From Bacteroidota bacterium (GTDB taxonomy: Bacteria > Bacteroidota > Bacteroidia > Sphingobacteriales > Sphingobacteriaceae): a stretch of DNA of 64,000 nt. How positions within the stretch are numbered: the first letter of the stretch is position 1; the number at the start of each line of letters is the position of its first letter. The notes under the pieces are model-generated. The model searched no databases, was not told the origin of the DNA, and was given only the letters and a program-made list of their open reading frames with translations. Shown piece by piece: positions 16,556 to 26,083 of the stretch. The stretch spans positions 52,467 to 116,466 of the forward strand of contig JAMFRP010000001.1 in NCBI GenBank assembly GCA_026224775.1, in the 5' to 3' direction. A program made the translations under genes and the position numbers.

Positions 16556-17599
16556 TTACTTCAAAAAGTCAATGATAAAGTCAGCAGTAGCTTTTGGTTT
16601 TTCTTCTGCAACAAAATGTCCACTACCCTCCACTTTTACTACTTTAACATCTGTAGCCTTATTGGGAAGAACATAATTAAGCCAGTTGTATCCGGGACCT
16701 CCTATGCCTAAAACAGGCATTGTCACTTTACTGTAAGTCTTATAATCGGCGATATCTTGTGGAAACGCCTGATACCATGCATTGCCTGCGCGAATACCTC
16801 CAGGACTATCATAAGCGGCGGCATATACTTCCCTGTCTAATTCACTAAGTGCTTGTTCGTTATACAACAGGTATTTAAAAACCGCGTCCTGAACGATACG
16901 AACCCGGCCAGTTAGTAATTTTTCCGGCATGCCTTTCATTTGGTTGAATGCAAACCACCATAGAAATGGGTGATTTTCATCAAGCTTATCTGTAGGCGTG
17001 CCTAATGCAGGTAGCATTAAAGTCGCTGCAAAGGTATCATCCGGGTGTGGTACATCCATCAATATTACCTTAGCAGTAACTTCCGGATAATTGGCAGCAA
17101 CCGCAAAGGCAACCTGCGCGCCAATGTCATGACCAGCGATATAGGCTTTCTGATAACCAAGAGCGTGTATTAGCTCACTGATATCTTTGGCCATATTTTT
17201 CTTATCATATCCACCGGCAGGACGATCCGATCTGCCCATTCCCCGGATATCTACAACGATTACCTTGTATTTAGCTGCAAGTTGCGGCATGATCTTATGG
17301 AAAGACCACCAGGTCTGCGGCCAGCCAGGTAACAATACTAATGGTTGACCCTGGCCGCCGGTTACGTAATGTAATTTAATCCCATTTACAGTGGCATAGC
17401 CATTTTTAAAGCCTGGAAGTGATTTAATAAGCGCGGCATCTGATAGTTCGGCTTTACTATATTTTGCCTTTGATTGCGCCTGAATGGTACTTGCCATTGA
17501 TCCGAGAGTGATCATTATTAACAAGGCGACGCATTTTTTGAATAACAATTTACGGAATGGTGTGGCAAAGCCATGCGCGGGGTTAGCGTTGATTTTCAT
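16556..17599 (-). CDS. Secreted alpha/beta hydrolase, epoxide-hydrolase-like
   Basis: 347 residues. A signal-like N-terminus is present (LLFKKCVALLIMITLGSMASTIQAQ). The fold motifs are clear: HG-equivalent LLPGWPQTWWSFHK, VVDIRGMGRSDRP, the nucleophile elbow GHDIGAQVAFAV with Asp as nucleophile, and SGHFVAEEKP with the catalytic His near the C-terminus. An Asp nucleophile points to epoxide hydrolases or haloalkane dehalogenases rather than esterases. It probably acts in the periplasm, in a run of detoxification genes. The substrate is unknown. Confidence 0.9.
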   Translation of the reverse strand: MKINANPAHGFATPFRKLLFKKCVALLIMITLGSMASTIQAQSKAKYSKAELSDAALIKSLPGFKNGYATVNGIKLHYVTGGQGQPLVLLPGWPQTWWSFHKIMPQLAAKYKVIVVDIRGMGRSDRPAGGYDKKNMAKDISELIHALGYQKAYIAGHDIGAQVAFAVAANYPEVTAKVILMDVPHPDDTFAATLMLPALGTPTDKLDENHPFLWWFAFNQMKGMPEKLLTGRVRIVQDAVFKYLLYNEQALSELDREVYAAAYDSPGGIRAGNAWYQAFPQDIADYKTYSKVTMPVLGIGGPGYNWLNYVLPNKATDVKVVKVEGSGHFVAEEKPKATADFIIDFLK

Positions 17600-17672
17600 T
17601 TTATTTAATTTTTAGTTAAAGCCTGCTTTACAGGCATTGATGGTAGGGAAATTTATTTTGGGGACTAAACAG

Positions 17673-18668
17673 TTATTTGTGCGGAGCATCAAGAAATACA
17701 TATAAACACTGCACCCGGCCATCTTCTATAGTAAAAAGATCCATGCCTGTAATAGCATTAGGATTCGATGGTGGCCCGAATGACCAGAAAAGTCTCGCCA
17801 GGTTATGATGGCTTTCTATCGGCCGCTTATGGGTAAAAACATAACCTGCGTTTTTGGTATGAAGATCATCAATGAATTGATTGAGTTTGGCATAACCCGT
17901 AAATTCAAAACCGGGGGTGACAAAAGCAATTTGCTCGTTGTACACTTCTTTAACCTCTTCGTTACGTTTTTCGCTTGCTTTAGAATTCCAGATTTCAAGA
18001 TGCCGGGTAACCAGGGCGTTAATTTGTGCCGTTTTCATGTCCGTAATTTTAGGATGAGCGTTTGCATCTTTTGGTGACCAAAGTTTTGTAACCGGGTTTG
18101 TTTTTTCGTAGGCTTTTCCATTAGGATAGGAAATCAGTTCAATTTTTGCGCCCCACGGAGTTAAAAAATAAACCCAGGTTTCCCCTGCGGTTGGCCCTGT
18201 TGTATTCTTTATCGGGTCATTTAACACGTTGATTCCTTTTGTTTTAAGAAAGGCCACACTTTCTTTCATATCGGTGGTATAAAAGGCTATATGGTTTAAT
18301 CCCATATCATCATTATAAGGCTGTTCTTTATTGGCTTCTGGGGATTTGTATTGAAATAATTCAATATTTGCACCATTACCGGCTCTTAGGGAAACTATCT
18401 TTTCCAGTTCCGAATTGGGATGTATCTTGTACTTCTTTTTCCAGGCGGCGTCCATTGGCATAGGGCCTACCGTCGTTACTGGCACACAACCCATCACATC
18501 GGTAAAGAACTTAACTGCCTTATCCATATCAGGTACATTCATCCCGATATGATCGATACCAACTAAGCCATGTAATTGTGCCTGGGCTCGTTGATGAGGA
18601 ATTATCGATAAAATCAGGATCAATAATAAGACCGCTGCGACGGGGAAATTTTTAATTAACTTTTTCAT
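17673..18668 (-). CDS. Secreted VOC-domain protein with SnoaL-like C-terminus
   Basis: 331 residues. After a signal peptide (AAVLLLILILSIIPHQRAQAQ) comes a glyoxalase/VOC fold (IDHIGMNVPDMDKAVKFFTDVMG ... LNHIAFYTTDMKESVAFLKTKGI ... GAKIELISYP, about residues 38-195), with metal-ligand candidates His and Glu. Residues from about 210 look like a SnoaL/NTF2-like domain (LVTRHLEIWNSKASEKR ... FEFTGYAKLNQFIDDLH). Joining the two folds in one secreted protein is uncommon. It lies between the hydrolase and nitroreductase genes on the same strand. Confidence 0.85.
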   Translation of the reverse strand: MKKLIKNFPVAAVLLLILILSIIPHQRAQAQLHGLVGIDHIGMNVPDMDKAVKFFTDVMGCVPVTTVGPMPMDAAWKKKYKIHPNSELEKIVSLRAGNGANIELFQYKSPEANKEQPYNDDMGLNHIAFYTTDMKESVAFLKTKGINVLNDPIKNTTGPTAGETWVYFLTPWGAKIELISYPNGKAYEKTNPVTKLWSPKDANAHPKITDMKTAQINALVTRHLEIWNSKASEKRNEEVKEVYNEQIAFVTPGFEFTGYAKLNQFIDDLHTKNAGYVFTHKRPIESHHNLARLFWSFGPPSNPNAITGMDLFTIEDGRVQCLYVFLDAPHK

Positions 18669-18686
18669 AATAACTATTGTTAAAGG

Positions 18687-19319
18687 TTAAGCTAGTTCCG
18701 TCACGAGTTCGGTAAGCGGTTTCCTGATTTTCTTTAGCTTCAGGTTCCAATCATTTTCTTCATCGCGATAGCCTATGGCTAATAACATGGAGCTTCTCAG
18801 GCTTTTTTCTTGCAAACCAAGAAGTTCGTCTAACGCCAGGGCGTTAAAACCCTCCATCGGAGTAGCATCTACCTGTTCCAACGCAGCAGCAGCTACGGCA
18901 AGACCTAAAGCAATATTGGCTTGTTTGGCAGCATGATGAAACTGTTCTTCTTCAGTCATTTTGCCAAAATAACTGATCGCGAAATTCCGGTGAGCGTCTG
19001 ATGCGGAGGCTGGCTGGTTGCGTTGCTCATTTAAATAATCAAATACTTTGTTGATTCGTTCAAGGGAATAGTTCTGCCAGGCAGCAAACACGAATAAATG
19101 AGATGATTGTATAACTTGGGCCTGATTCATTGCTACAGGCAGGATCTTCTCTTTCCATTCCGGGTTAGATACAACGATGATCTCATACGGCTGTAAGCCA
19201 ATACCGGATGGTGCTAAATGAGCGGCTGCAATAATTTTGTCGATTGTTTGTTTTGGAACAATTTGTCCTGTCATCTTCTTAGTGGCGTATCGCCAGTTCA
19301 AAGCTTGTATGATATCCAT
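18687..19319 (-). CDS. Nitroreductase family NAD(P)H-dependent oxidoreductase
   Basis: 210 residues, the NfsB-like length. FMN-binding landmarks are present: the N-terminal RYATKKM segment, HLAPSGIGLQPYEIIVVSN, and near the C-terminus MLLAIGYRDEENDWN. Such flavoproteins reduce nitroaromatics, quinones or enones with NAD(P)H. It ends 18 nt before the VOC gene on the same strand, so VOC, hydrolase and Crp may be co-transcribed with it. Confidence 0.92.
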   Translation of the reverse strand: MDIIQALNWRYATKKMTGQIVPKQTIDKIIAAAHLAPSGIGLQPYEIIVVSNPEWKEKILPVAMNQAQVIQSSHLFVFAAWQNYSLERINKVFDYLNEQRNQPASASDAHRNFAISYFGKMTEEEQFHHAAKQANIALGLAVAAAALEQVDATPMEGFNALALDELLGLQEKSLRSSMLLAIGYRDEENDWNLKLKKIRKPLTELVTELA

Positions 19320-19340
19320 GATGTATATGTCTGAGATAAA

Positions 19341-19374
19341 AACAAAGCCCGTATATATTTATAAGGGCTTTGTT
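19341..19374 (-). terminator. Hairpin terminator after the SDR gene
   Basis: A 10-bp stem, AACAAAGCCC and GGGCTTTGTT, with a 14-nt AT-rich loop. It separates the SDR transcript from the nitroreductase gene. Confidence 0.65.
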
Positions 19375-19382
19375 ATAAATAA

Positions 19383-20240
19383 TTAGCTGGTGTATTTACT
19401 CAGCCATTTAGCTTTGATATCGGCTCTTGCATTGATAAATTCTTTATCTGTGCCTTGAGCGATTGCGTCAAGTGGAAAACGTAAAGGGCGAGTGCCTTTT
19501 TCCATATTAACCAGTTCTAAAATACCATCAGCAATCGTCTGTGGATTCATTTTAAACTCGGCCATTTTACCAAATAAGGCGGCTCCGATTGCATTAAATT
19601 TATTTGTAGCAGCATCACCGTATGCAGCTGCAATCTCCGCTTTATCCGCGTTAAAGCCAGTTTTTACACCGGTATTCATTTCGGTTGGATATACGCCGGG
19701 CTGGATGCTAACGTTTTCTATACCATAATCACTTAGTTCGTCCTGCAATCCTTCGGTAAGACTTTCCACTCCAAATTTTGCGGCTAAATAAGGTATCATA
19801 AAAGGCAATGTATGCCCGCTGGCACCAGAAGTCAAGTTAATGATCAGGCCGTTTTTAGCCTGGCGCATACTTGGCAATACGGCTTGATAGGCACGAATTA
19901 CACCATAGAAATTAATCTCGAATAAATTCTTGATTTGGTCTATTGTGTACGCTTCAAGTAAACCGAATCCGGCTACACCCGCATTATTTATCAAAACGTC
20001 TATAGTGCCGTATTTTGCTAAGGTTTGCTCAAATGCATTTTTAACGGAAGTATCATCTGTAAGATCGATTTCTACGACATCTATATTAGGCAAGGCAGCT
20101 AACTCATTGGCGGCAGCTTCATTTTTGCCATTAATGCCACGCATACCGGCAATTACGGTGTGGCCTGCTTTTGAAAGGGTGATGGCTGTTAACTTTCCAA
20201 ACCCTGTACTTGTTCCGGTAATAAAGATTTTTTTTGACAT
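19383..20240 (-). CDS. Short-chain dehydrogenase/reductase
   Basis: 285 residues. The classical SDR motifs are present: the TGTSTGFG cofactor loop at the N-terminus, LINNAGVAG, and the active site Ser in LTSGASGH with YLAAK. It is a cytoplasmic NAD(P)H-dependent oxidoreductase, and the substrate is not deducible. It is a single-gene transcript bounded downstream by a hairpin. Confidence 0.94.
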   Translation of the reverse strand: MSKKIFITGTSTGFGKLTAITLSKAGHTVIAGMRGINGKNEAAANELAALPNIDVVEIDLTDDTSVKNAFEQTLAKYGTIDVLINNAGVAGFGLLEAYTIDQIKNLFEINFYGVIRAYQAVLPSMRQAKNGLIINLTSGASGHTLPFMIPYLAAKFGVESLTEGLQDELSDYGIENVSIQPGVYPTEMNTGVKTGFNADKAEIAAAYGDAATNKFNAIGAALFGKMAEFKMNPQTIADGILELVNMEKGTRPLRFPLDAIAQGTDKEFINARADIKAKWLSKYTS

Positions 20241-20366
20241 ATTGTTTCTGTTTTAAATTGTATCAGATTGTTGATACAAATTTACCCCAGTGGTTACTCC
20301 CAAACATTGATGTATGATAAAAAGCGTCTTGATCTATATCAACGTTTTTGTTAAATAATGTCTTAA

Positions 20367-22751
20367 TTACCTGTTCCGTTGTTTTTCTTCGTCTGTGGCT
20401 GTTGCTCTTTTACGGGCTTCATTAACCTTTTTGCCGATTTTGTAAGTGAAACTTAAATTCAGGTTTCGCGAATCATTCCTATATACAAAGCCCGTGTGCT
20501 GATCCAAATAGTTTATGTTGATGTGTATGGGATTGGTAAAAAAAACATCATTGGCAGCGAGCCTTATTGTTCCCCGGTTATTCCATAGGGATTTACTCAT
20601 ACCTGTGCTTAAATCCCAGGTTTTGCCCAGGTTGTAGGTGCCCTGTTGTAGAGGCCCAGTATACCATGCGCTTATTTCTGCTTTAAGTCCTTTGTCTTTT
20701 ATTAATGTAAATGCATTATCTGACTTAATATAAAAATGAAAACTATTCTCAAATTCCCCGGTCAGGTAGCGAAGATCTTGTCTTCTTGTGTAACCTTCCA
20801 GATAGTAACTCGTTTCCCACCAGGTTACAGGATGATTAACAGCGGAAAACTGTAGCCCGATATCACGTATGTTACCGGTATTTTCCTGCGTGCTGTAAAA
20901 AGTCTGATTAACATTGTTCTGGATGGTGATCGGGTTTGTCAGATCGCTTACCTGGTAAAAACTGCCTGTTATGGTATAATTTTCCTTAAAAGTATAATTG
21001 ACTTCAAGATTATCTGAAAGGGCCGGGCGCAGGAACGGGTTGCCACTCGAATAAGAATAAGGGCTGACATAAATCTTTGCCGGGTTTAACTGCGAATATC
21101 CAGGGCGGTCAATCCTTCGCGCGAAATTAACACTAAGCATATCATCGTCGGAAATTTTATAGGAGATAAACGCTGTTGGAAAAATCCGCAAATAATTATT
21201 TTTATTCAGCGAGTCTGTTGAAAATGAATAACCCTGTGTATTGGTCCTTTCTGCCCTTAAACCAAACTTTAGCGTCAATTTGCCAATGTCGCCCGAAATA
21301 ATACCGTAAGCGGCTCCCGTATTTTCCGTATATCTAAAAAAGTCGCTTTTTCCAGGGTCAAACACCTGGGTTCTATTTTCGATCTCAAAAAAATCAAATT
21401 TATTACTTGTTGTTATACTGGTATATTTAAGACCGGACTCTACAGTCAACTTTTTGCCAAGTTTAAAGTCATAGTCAATTTTACCTGACCAGATAGATAT
21501 GTCCTGTGTTGCCGGAGATATACTATGATAAGGAGCGGATGACAAGCTCCCATCAGGTAATGTGGCCAGGTTATCCACCGTCTGTCTGCTTGAAGTGCTG
21601 TACGGCACATAATCTACATCTGCATTCAGGCTTTGCCCCTGTTCGCCAAGTTTAATTTTATAATTCAGGTTAAAGCTGTACTGGTTAGTGTTACCTGAAT
21701 TGTTGTTATTTGTGTGCAACAGCGAATCTGGAAGTAAGTTGTGATTGTTATAAACTGACGTCAGGGAATTACTGTTGTTGGTGTTAGCGCTATTGTTGCC
21801 GGTCACTAAAAGCCCGAATACCTGATTTGCCGAAATATTATAGTCAAGACCCAGTGAGTAAGTATGTGTTTGCGTTTTAGGAAGTAGTGTTTTATTAATA
21901 TCCCAATAAGCATAAGCAGCCGGGTTCTGGTAAATAATATAATTATTGACGTCTCGCTGAATATTGCGGCTGGAATAACCGTAAGTGCCAAAGACGCTTA
22001 ATTTTCCTTTACTGTAATTAAAAATAGTCCCCATTTTGTAGGATCCAAGGTGCCCTTGCGTATAGCCGCCATTAATATTGGCATTAAAACCATCACCCTT
22101 TATTTTCTTTGATACAATATTGATTACCGCGCCTCCCTGCGCTTCATACTTTGATGAAGGATTGGACATCACCTCAATTTTAGAAATCTGATCTGCCGGT
22201 AAGCTCTGTAGGTAGGTGTTAAGATCGTCGCCGCTGAGTCTAATGGGTTTGTCATCCATATAAATTGTAACAGCTTTATTTGACGCAGTGATGCCGCCCG
22301 ATGAGCTAACCTGTACTCCAGGCGCTTTTGCTATAGCTTCAAGTAAGCTACCACCTGCTGCGATCACGCTATTTTCGACATTAAATACAACCCGGTCCGC
22401 CTTTCGCTCGATGGTTGGTTTTTTGTAAGCGATCATTACTTCATTCAACTGTTTACTATCTGGTAATAATATTACTTTGATGGTTTCAACAGGTAATTGA
22501 ATTTTGATGCTTTGGGACTGATATCCGAGTAAAGTAACAGACAACTGGTAAGGAAGATTATTAGCTATAACCAACTCGAATTTGCCATGATCAGCAAATT
22601 GGCTGCTGATAACTTTAGCGTTCTGAGCAAGTGAAACTGTAGCTGCATCCAGCGGCACTCCCTGCGCGTCTGTAATTAGGCCTGCTATCTTTTGTTGTGC
22701 AAATGAATGAAATGGCCAAGCAAGAAAAATAATAAAGAATATGCGTTTCAT
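20367..22751 (-). CDS. TonB-dependent-receptor-like outer-membrane barrel protein
   Basis: 794 residues with a signal peptide (MKRIFFIIFLAWPFHSFAQ). It contains a carboxypeptidase-regulatory-like domain (IAGLITDAQGVPLDAATVSL to about residue 95), a plug-like region (ALAKAPGVQVSSSGGITASNKAVTIYMDDKPI...AQGGAVINIVSKK) and a long beta-barrel with an OMP_b-brl_3-type end (LNLSFTYKIGKKVNEARK). It probably imports or senses an unknown ligand. The divergent two-component genes start 123 nt away and may control it. Confidence 0.88.
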   Translation of the reverse strand: MKRIFFIIFLAWPFHSFAQQKIAGLITDAQGVPLDAATVSLAQNAKVISSQFADHGKFELVIANNLPYQLSVTLLGYQSQSIKIQLPVETIKVILLPDSKQLNEVMIAYKKPTIERKADRVVFNVENSVIAAGGSLLEAIAKAPGVQVSSSGGITASNKAVTIYMDDKPIRLSGDDLNTYLQSLPADQISKIEVMSNPSSKYEAQGGAVINIVSKKIKGDGFNANINGGYTQGHLGSYKMGTIFNYSKGKLSVFGTYGYSSRNIQRDVNNYIIYQNPAAYAYWDINKTLLPKTQTHTYSLGLDYNISANQVFGLLVTGNNSANTNNSNSLTSVYNNHNLLPDSLLHTNNNNSGNTNQYSFNLNYKIKLGEQGQSLNADVDYVPYSTSSRQTVDNLATLPDGSLSSAPYHSISPATQDISIWSGKIDYDFKLGKKLTVESGLKYTSITTSNKFDFFEIENRTQVFDPGKSDFFRYTENTGAAYGIISGDIGKLTLKFGLRAERTNTQGYSFSTDSLNKNNYLRIFPTAFISYKISDDDMLSVNFARRIDRPGYSQLNPAKIYVSPYSYSSGNPFLRPALSDNLEVNYTFKENYTITGSFYQVSDLTNPITIQNNVNQTFYSTQENTGNIRDIGLQFSAVNHPVTWWETSYYLEGYTRRQDLRYLTGEFENSFHFYIKSDNAFTLIKDKGLKAEISAWYTGPLQQGTYNLGKTWDLSTGMSKSLWNNRGTIRLAANDVFFTNPIHININYLDQHTGFVYRNDSRNLNLSFTYKIGKKVNEARKRATATDEEKQRNR

Positions 22752-22874
22752 GATTTTTAAATATGCCGCAAACCTAGCCGTGAGTTTCCTAACGCTCAGT
22801 TAAGTTGAGTTAAATACGGTTAAATCTTTGGGTGAATTGGTGCAGACCCGACAAAATATGAGGAACTTTGAAGT

Positions 22875-24326
22875 ATGAAATGGTTGAAAGCCAGGTTTAC
22901 ATATCCACTGATCGCATGTTCCTTACTCGTTAGCATTGGGCTGCAGGGAATTTGGCTGCATCAACTGTTTATTACGCAAAAGAAACAGTTATCACATGAG
23001 ATCGATGTCATGGTGAATGAGCAATCTAAAAATAGCTTATATCTCAGTTTAGCTTCACTTGGGTCAATCGGAAACGAGCGCCAGATGAAAGCTTTTTTCC
23101 TGTCGCCACAATGGCAACAGATCCGGATTGCCTATGATAACATGAATATATATGGTTTAAACGCCAATTTCGGTATTGACCTGCGTGGTGACAGCACACA
23201 TGTAACCATGGATTTTACAGTCAAGAACATGCCTGCGAGGGCACGGAGGGAAGTTGCGCCGGAACTGGTTGGCCTGCCCGCCGCAGATGTTTTGAGGCTG
23301 GATACGGTAGCGCTCCCGCGCATGGAAAAGAACGTGGCGCATCAACTTTACCAGATGGGAATTACCGAAAGGGCTTATGATAAGATCAGCACCTTTCTGA
23401 AGGGAGAACTGATCAGGAATAATGTTCCGCCCGGAATTAAGCCCGAGTATATAAGTCCGAAGTATTCCTATAACTTCAAACATCATTATCAATACCAGTT
23501 GGTTTTAGTCTCATTAGACCGATATGTATGGTACAGAATACGTTATTATACAGTTTCTTCGTTGCTCATGATACTGCTGACCTGCGCAGCTTTCTATTAT
23601 GTTCTCCGATTATTTCAAAAACAAAAACTATATGCTGATGCGAAAGCGGATTTCACTAATAATATGACGCATGAATTTAAAACACCAATTGCTACCGTAT
23701 CTATCGCGCTGGAGTCTATCAGTAAATACGGCCTTGCAAATAACCCTGAAAAGCTTAATAATTATGTTGATATCAGCAGGTTTGAATTACAACGGCTAAA
23801 CCTCATGGTAGAAAAGGTGTTGAATATCCATCAGCAGGAAGCGGAGGATAATCGGCTTAACCTGGAACTTTATGAAATTCAGGCGGGTCTGATGCAGGTT
23901 GTAGCAGCTATGAAATTACAAATGGCAAAAACGGGTGCAAGTATAGAACTGGGGCAGTCACCTGAACCTTTTTTTGTTCTTGGCGACCCGATCCATCTCA
24001 GTAACGTCTTCTATAATTTGATAGATAACGCAATTAAATATGGCGGATCGCCGCTGAAAATAGTAATTGCTGTTAAACAACAGGACGAAAAAGTTTATAT
24101 TAATTTCTCGGATAACGGCCCTGGCATCGCAACAGCCTACCAGGATGCTATATTTGATCGGTTTTTCAGGATTCCGCGAAAAGGTGCGATCCATGATGTA
24201 AAAGGGTCCGGTTTAGGACTTTATTATGTGAAACAAACAATAGAGAAGCATGGCGGTAAAATTTCGGTTTCAAGTGAAGTTGGAAAAGGCAGTGATTTCT
24301 TGATCATACTCCCTTCAGCATCATGA
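22875..24326 (+). CDS. Sensor histidine kinase
   Basis: 483 residues. Two membrane spans (about residues 8-28 and 225-245) bracket a periplasmic sensor region. The HisKA box is NNMTHEFKTPIATVSIALESI, with the phosphorylated His. HATPase motifs follow: NLIDNAIKYG (N box), FSDNGPGI (G1) and GSGLGLYYVKQTIEKHGG (G2). Its 3' end overlaps the response-regulator gene by 4 nt. It is divergent from the barrel-protein gene, suggesting that this kinase senses envelope conditions linked to that protein. Confidence 0.95.
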   Translation: MKWLKARFTYPLIACSLLVSIGLQGIWLHQLFITQKKQLSHEIDVMVNEQSKNSLYLSLASLGSIGNERQMKAFFLSPQWQQIRIAYDNMNIYGLNANFGIDLRGDSTHVTMDFTVKNMPARARREVAPELVGLPAADVLRLDTVALPRMEKNVAHQLYQMGITERAYDKISTFLKGELIRNNVPPGIKPEYISPKYSYNFKHHYQYQLVLVSLDRYVWYRIRYYTVSSLLMILLTCAAFYYVLRLFQKQKLYADAKADFTNNMTHEFKTPIATVSIALESISKYGLANNPEKLNNYVDISRFELQRLNLMVEKVLNIHQQEAEDNRLNLELYEIQAGLMQVVAAMKLQMAKTGASIELGQSPEPFFVLGDPIHLSNVFYNLIDNAIKYGGSPLKIVIAVKQQDEKVYINFSDNGPGIATAYQDAIFDRFFRIPRKGAIHDVKGSGLGLYYVKQTIEKHGGKISVSSEVGKGSDFLIILPSAS

Positions 24327-25009
24327 CCATTAATATACTTTACGCAGAGGATGAGCCCTTTTTATCGCATGTGGTCAGTGACGGCTTGATAACAAACGGA
24401 TATCAGGTGAAAGTGGTCAATGACGGAAATGAAGTCATGAAAATGTTTGAATCATTTAAACCGGATTTGTGCATACTTGACATTATGCTACCTTCGAAAG
24501 ATGGCTATATGATCGCAGCTGAATTACGTGCAGGTAACCCGCACCTCCCCATTATATTTTTGAGCGCGAAAAACATGCCTGCGGACGTTGTAAAAGGATT
24601 TAAAGCCGGAGGAAACGACTATCTTAAAAAACCTTTCAGCATGGATGAATTGTTGATCAGGATTGAAGCGCTGCTGCAACGGTTCGGAAAAGAGGTTACT
24701 TCGCCGGAATCGGGTGACATCCTTAAATTTGGTAATTGTACGCTCGATGCCTTAAATCAGAAACTGAAAACGCCAAATGAAGCATATTCACTTTCCTATA
24801 AGGAGTCCGCGCTCCTGAAGATGCTGATCGTCAGAAAAAACGCAGTATTGAAACGACAGGATGCGCTGTTATCCATTTGGGGAGATGATAATTTTTATAA
24901 TAACCGGAGCATGGATGTATTTATGTCTCATATCCGTAAATTATTAAGTGAGCAGCCGGATATCAAAATCATGAGCCTGCGTGGTATTGGCTATAAACTG
25001 TTATGTTGA
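24323..25009 (+). CDS. OmpR-family response regulator
   Basis: 228 residues. The receiver domain has the acidic pair in YAEDEPFL, the phospho-acceptor Asp in LCILDIMLPSKDG, and the conserved Lys in YLKKPFSMDELLIRI. The C-terminal winged helix follows (LSYKESALLKML, SMDVFMSHIRKLLS, IMSLRGIGYKL). It is the cognate partner of the upstream kinase, with ATGA overlap. Likely targets are the adjacent divergent barrel gene and itself. Confidence 0.96.
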   Translation: MTINILYAEDEPFLSHVVSDGLITNGYQVKVVNDGNEVMKMFESFKPDLCILDIMLPSKDGYMIAAELRAGNPHLPIIFLSAKNMPADVVKGFKAGGNDYLKKPFSMDELLIRIEALLQRFGKEVTSPESGDILKFGNCTLDALNQKLKTPNEAYSLSYKESALLKMLIVRKNAVLKRQDALLSIWGDDNFYNNRSMDVFMSHIRKLLSEQPDIKIMSLRGIGYKLLC

Positions 25010-25107
25010 TATTTTACAGTATTTATTTTAACGCGCAGAGGTATCCTAGTATCTGATGAGCCAAAGGAAACAGTAAAAATTTAATTTACTACAGATACTT
25101 AATCTAT

Positions 25108-25713
25108 TTAATGCATTTTTTCTTCCAGGTTGCAATATAATTCCAGTTCAGTACGAAAACCTTTTAAGATTAAATGCATCGGCTTTACTGAGCCTAAGAC
25201 CCGGCAAATCGCGTTCGCGCCTTCCACAGAGATAAACATCCGCTGGGCGAATTCCTCCGGATTCAATTTTGGTGATAGCTGGCCGGAATCGATCCCTTCC
25301 TGCAATATTGAAGTGAACAGCTTAAATGAATTTTCTATCATATTCCGCACCTTTTTCTTAATGATAGGGCTGGTATCGTCGGATTCTACTGAAAGGTTAA
25401 TCACCGGGCAACCACCATCAATAATCGAATTGATCGGGTTTTTAACAAACTGCATAAAGGCAAATATTTTTTCTTTTGCTGTTTTTCCCTCGTCAATCGC
25501 TGCATTACGTTTCTCAACGATTCTACCGAGCATATAATCTACGGTAGCGTACGAAAGTTCGGCTTTCCCCGGAAAATGGCCGTAAAGGCTGCCCTTTGCC
25601 ACTTTAGATGCTTTTAAGATGTCATCAACAGCGGTACCGGCAATACCTCTTTCATTAAACATGACGGCGGCTTTTTCTATCAATACCTGGCGGGTTGTTT
25701 CTGGTCTTGGCAT
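25108..25713 (-). CDS. TetR-family repressor
   Basis: 201 residues. The N-terminal HTH is typical (RQVLIEKAAVMFNERGIAGTAVDDILKASKVAKGSLYGHFPGKAELSYATVDYML), with a ligand-binding helical domain behind it resembling the TetR_C group around YxxR/NemR-type regulators. It is divergent from the MFS/RND efflux operon. The 370-bp spacer holds three TAGAC/GTCTA inverted repeats, which are likely its operators. It probably represses efflux until a toxic ligand binds. Confidence 0.94.
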   Translation of the reverse strand: MPRPETTRQVLIEKAAVMFNERGIAGTAVDDILKASKVAKGSLYGHFPGKAELSYATVDYMLGRIVEKRNAAIDEGKTAKEKIFAFMQFVKNPINSIIDGGCPVINLSVESDDTSPIIKKKVRNMIENSFKLFTSILQEGIDSGQLSPKLNPEEFAQRMFISVEGANAICRVLGSVKPMHLILKGFRTELELYCNLEEKMH

Positions 25714-25843
25714 AACTTCAAAATCTTATATGCAAATATATAGACTATTCAGTTCATAAACTATGAATTTTAAATTGTATTTATCATGGAAGTGTTAAAA
25801 TTCCGCAAATTGGAATAATCTATAAAAAAGGATTTGTAGTTAA

Positions 25844-25859
25844 TAGACTAATTAGTCTA
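25844..25859. promoter_or_regulatory. Operator-like palindrome 1 (TetR/MFS spacer)
   Basis: A perfect 16-bp palindrome, TAGACTAATTAGTCTA. A looser TAGACTATTC half-site also lies at about 25740 near the TetR start. Confidence 0.6.
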
Positions 25860-25995
25860 CATTTGTCTTAATTTATTTGTGTTGTTGATTTGATGATAGC
25901 AATAGTAGCCGATTTGGCTGCTATTGCTTTTCCTTAATAGACGAAGTAGTACAATAACATAAAGCATTCATAAACTAAATATTTAAATGAGAACG

Positions 25996-26010
25996 TAGAC
26001 AGGGTGTCTA
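25996..26010. promoter_or_regulatory. Operator-like palindrome 2
   Basis: TAGACAGGGTGTCTA, with arms TAGAC and GTCTA and a 5-nt centre. The arms match those of palindromes 1 and 3. Confidence 0.55.
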
Positions 26011-26027
26011 TTTTTTTTAATAATAAA

Positions 26028-26043
26028 TAGACTAAATCGTCTA
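26028..26043. promoter_or_regulatory. Operator-like palindrome 3
   Basis: TAGACTAAATCGTCTA, 41 bp before the MFS start codon. It has the same arms, TAGAC and GTCTA, and is well placed to block transcription of the efflux operon. Confidence 0.6.
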
Positions 26044-26083
26044 CTTATTATATCAATAAATCAAAACAATAAAACAACATAAA

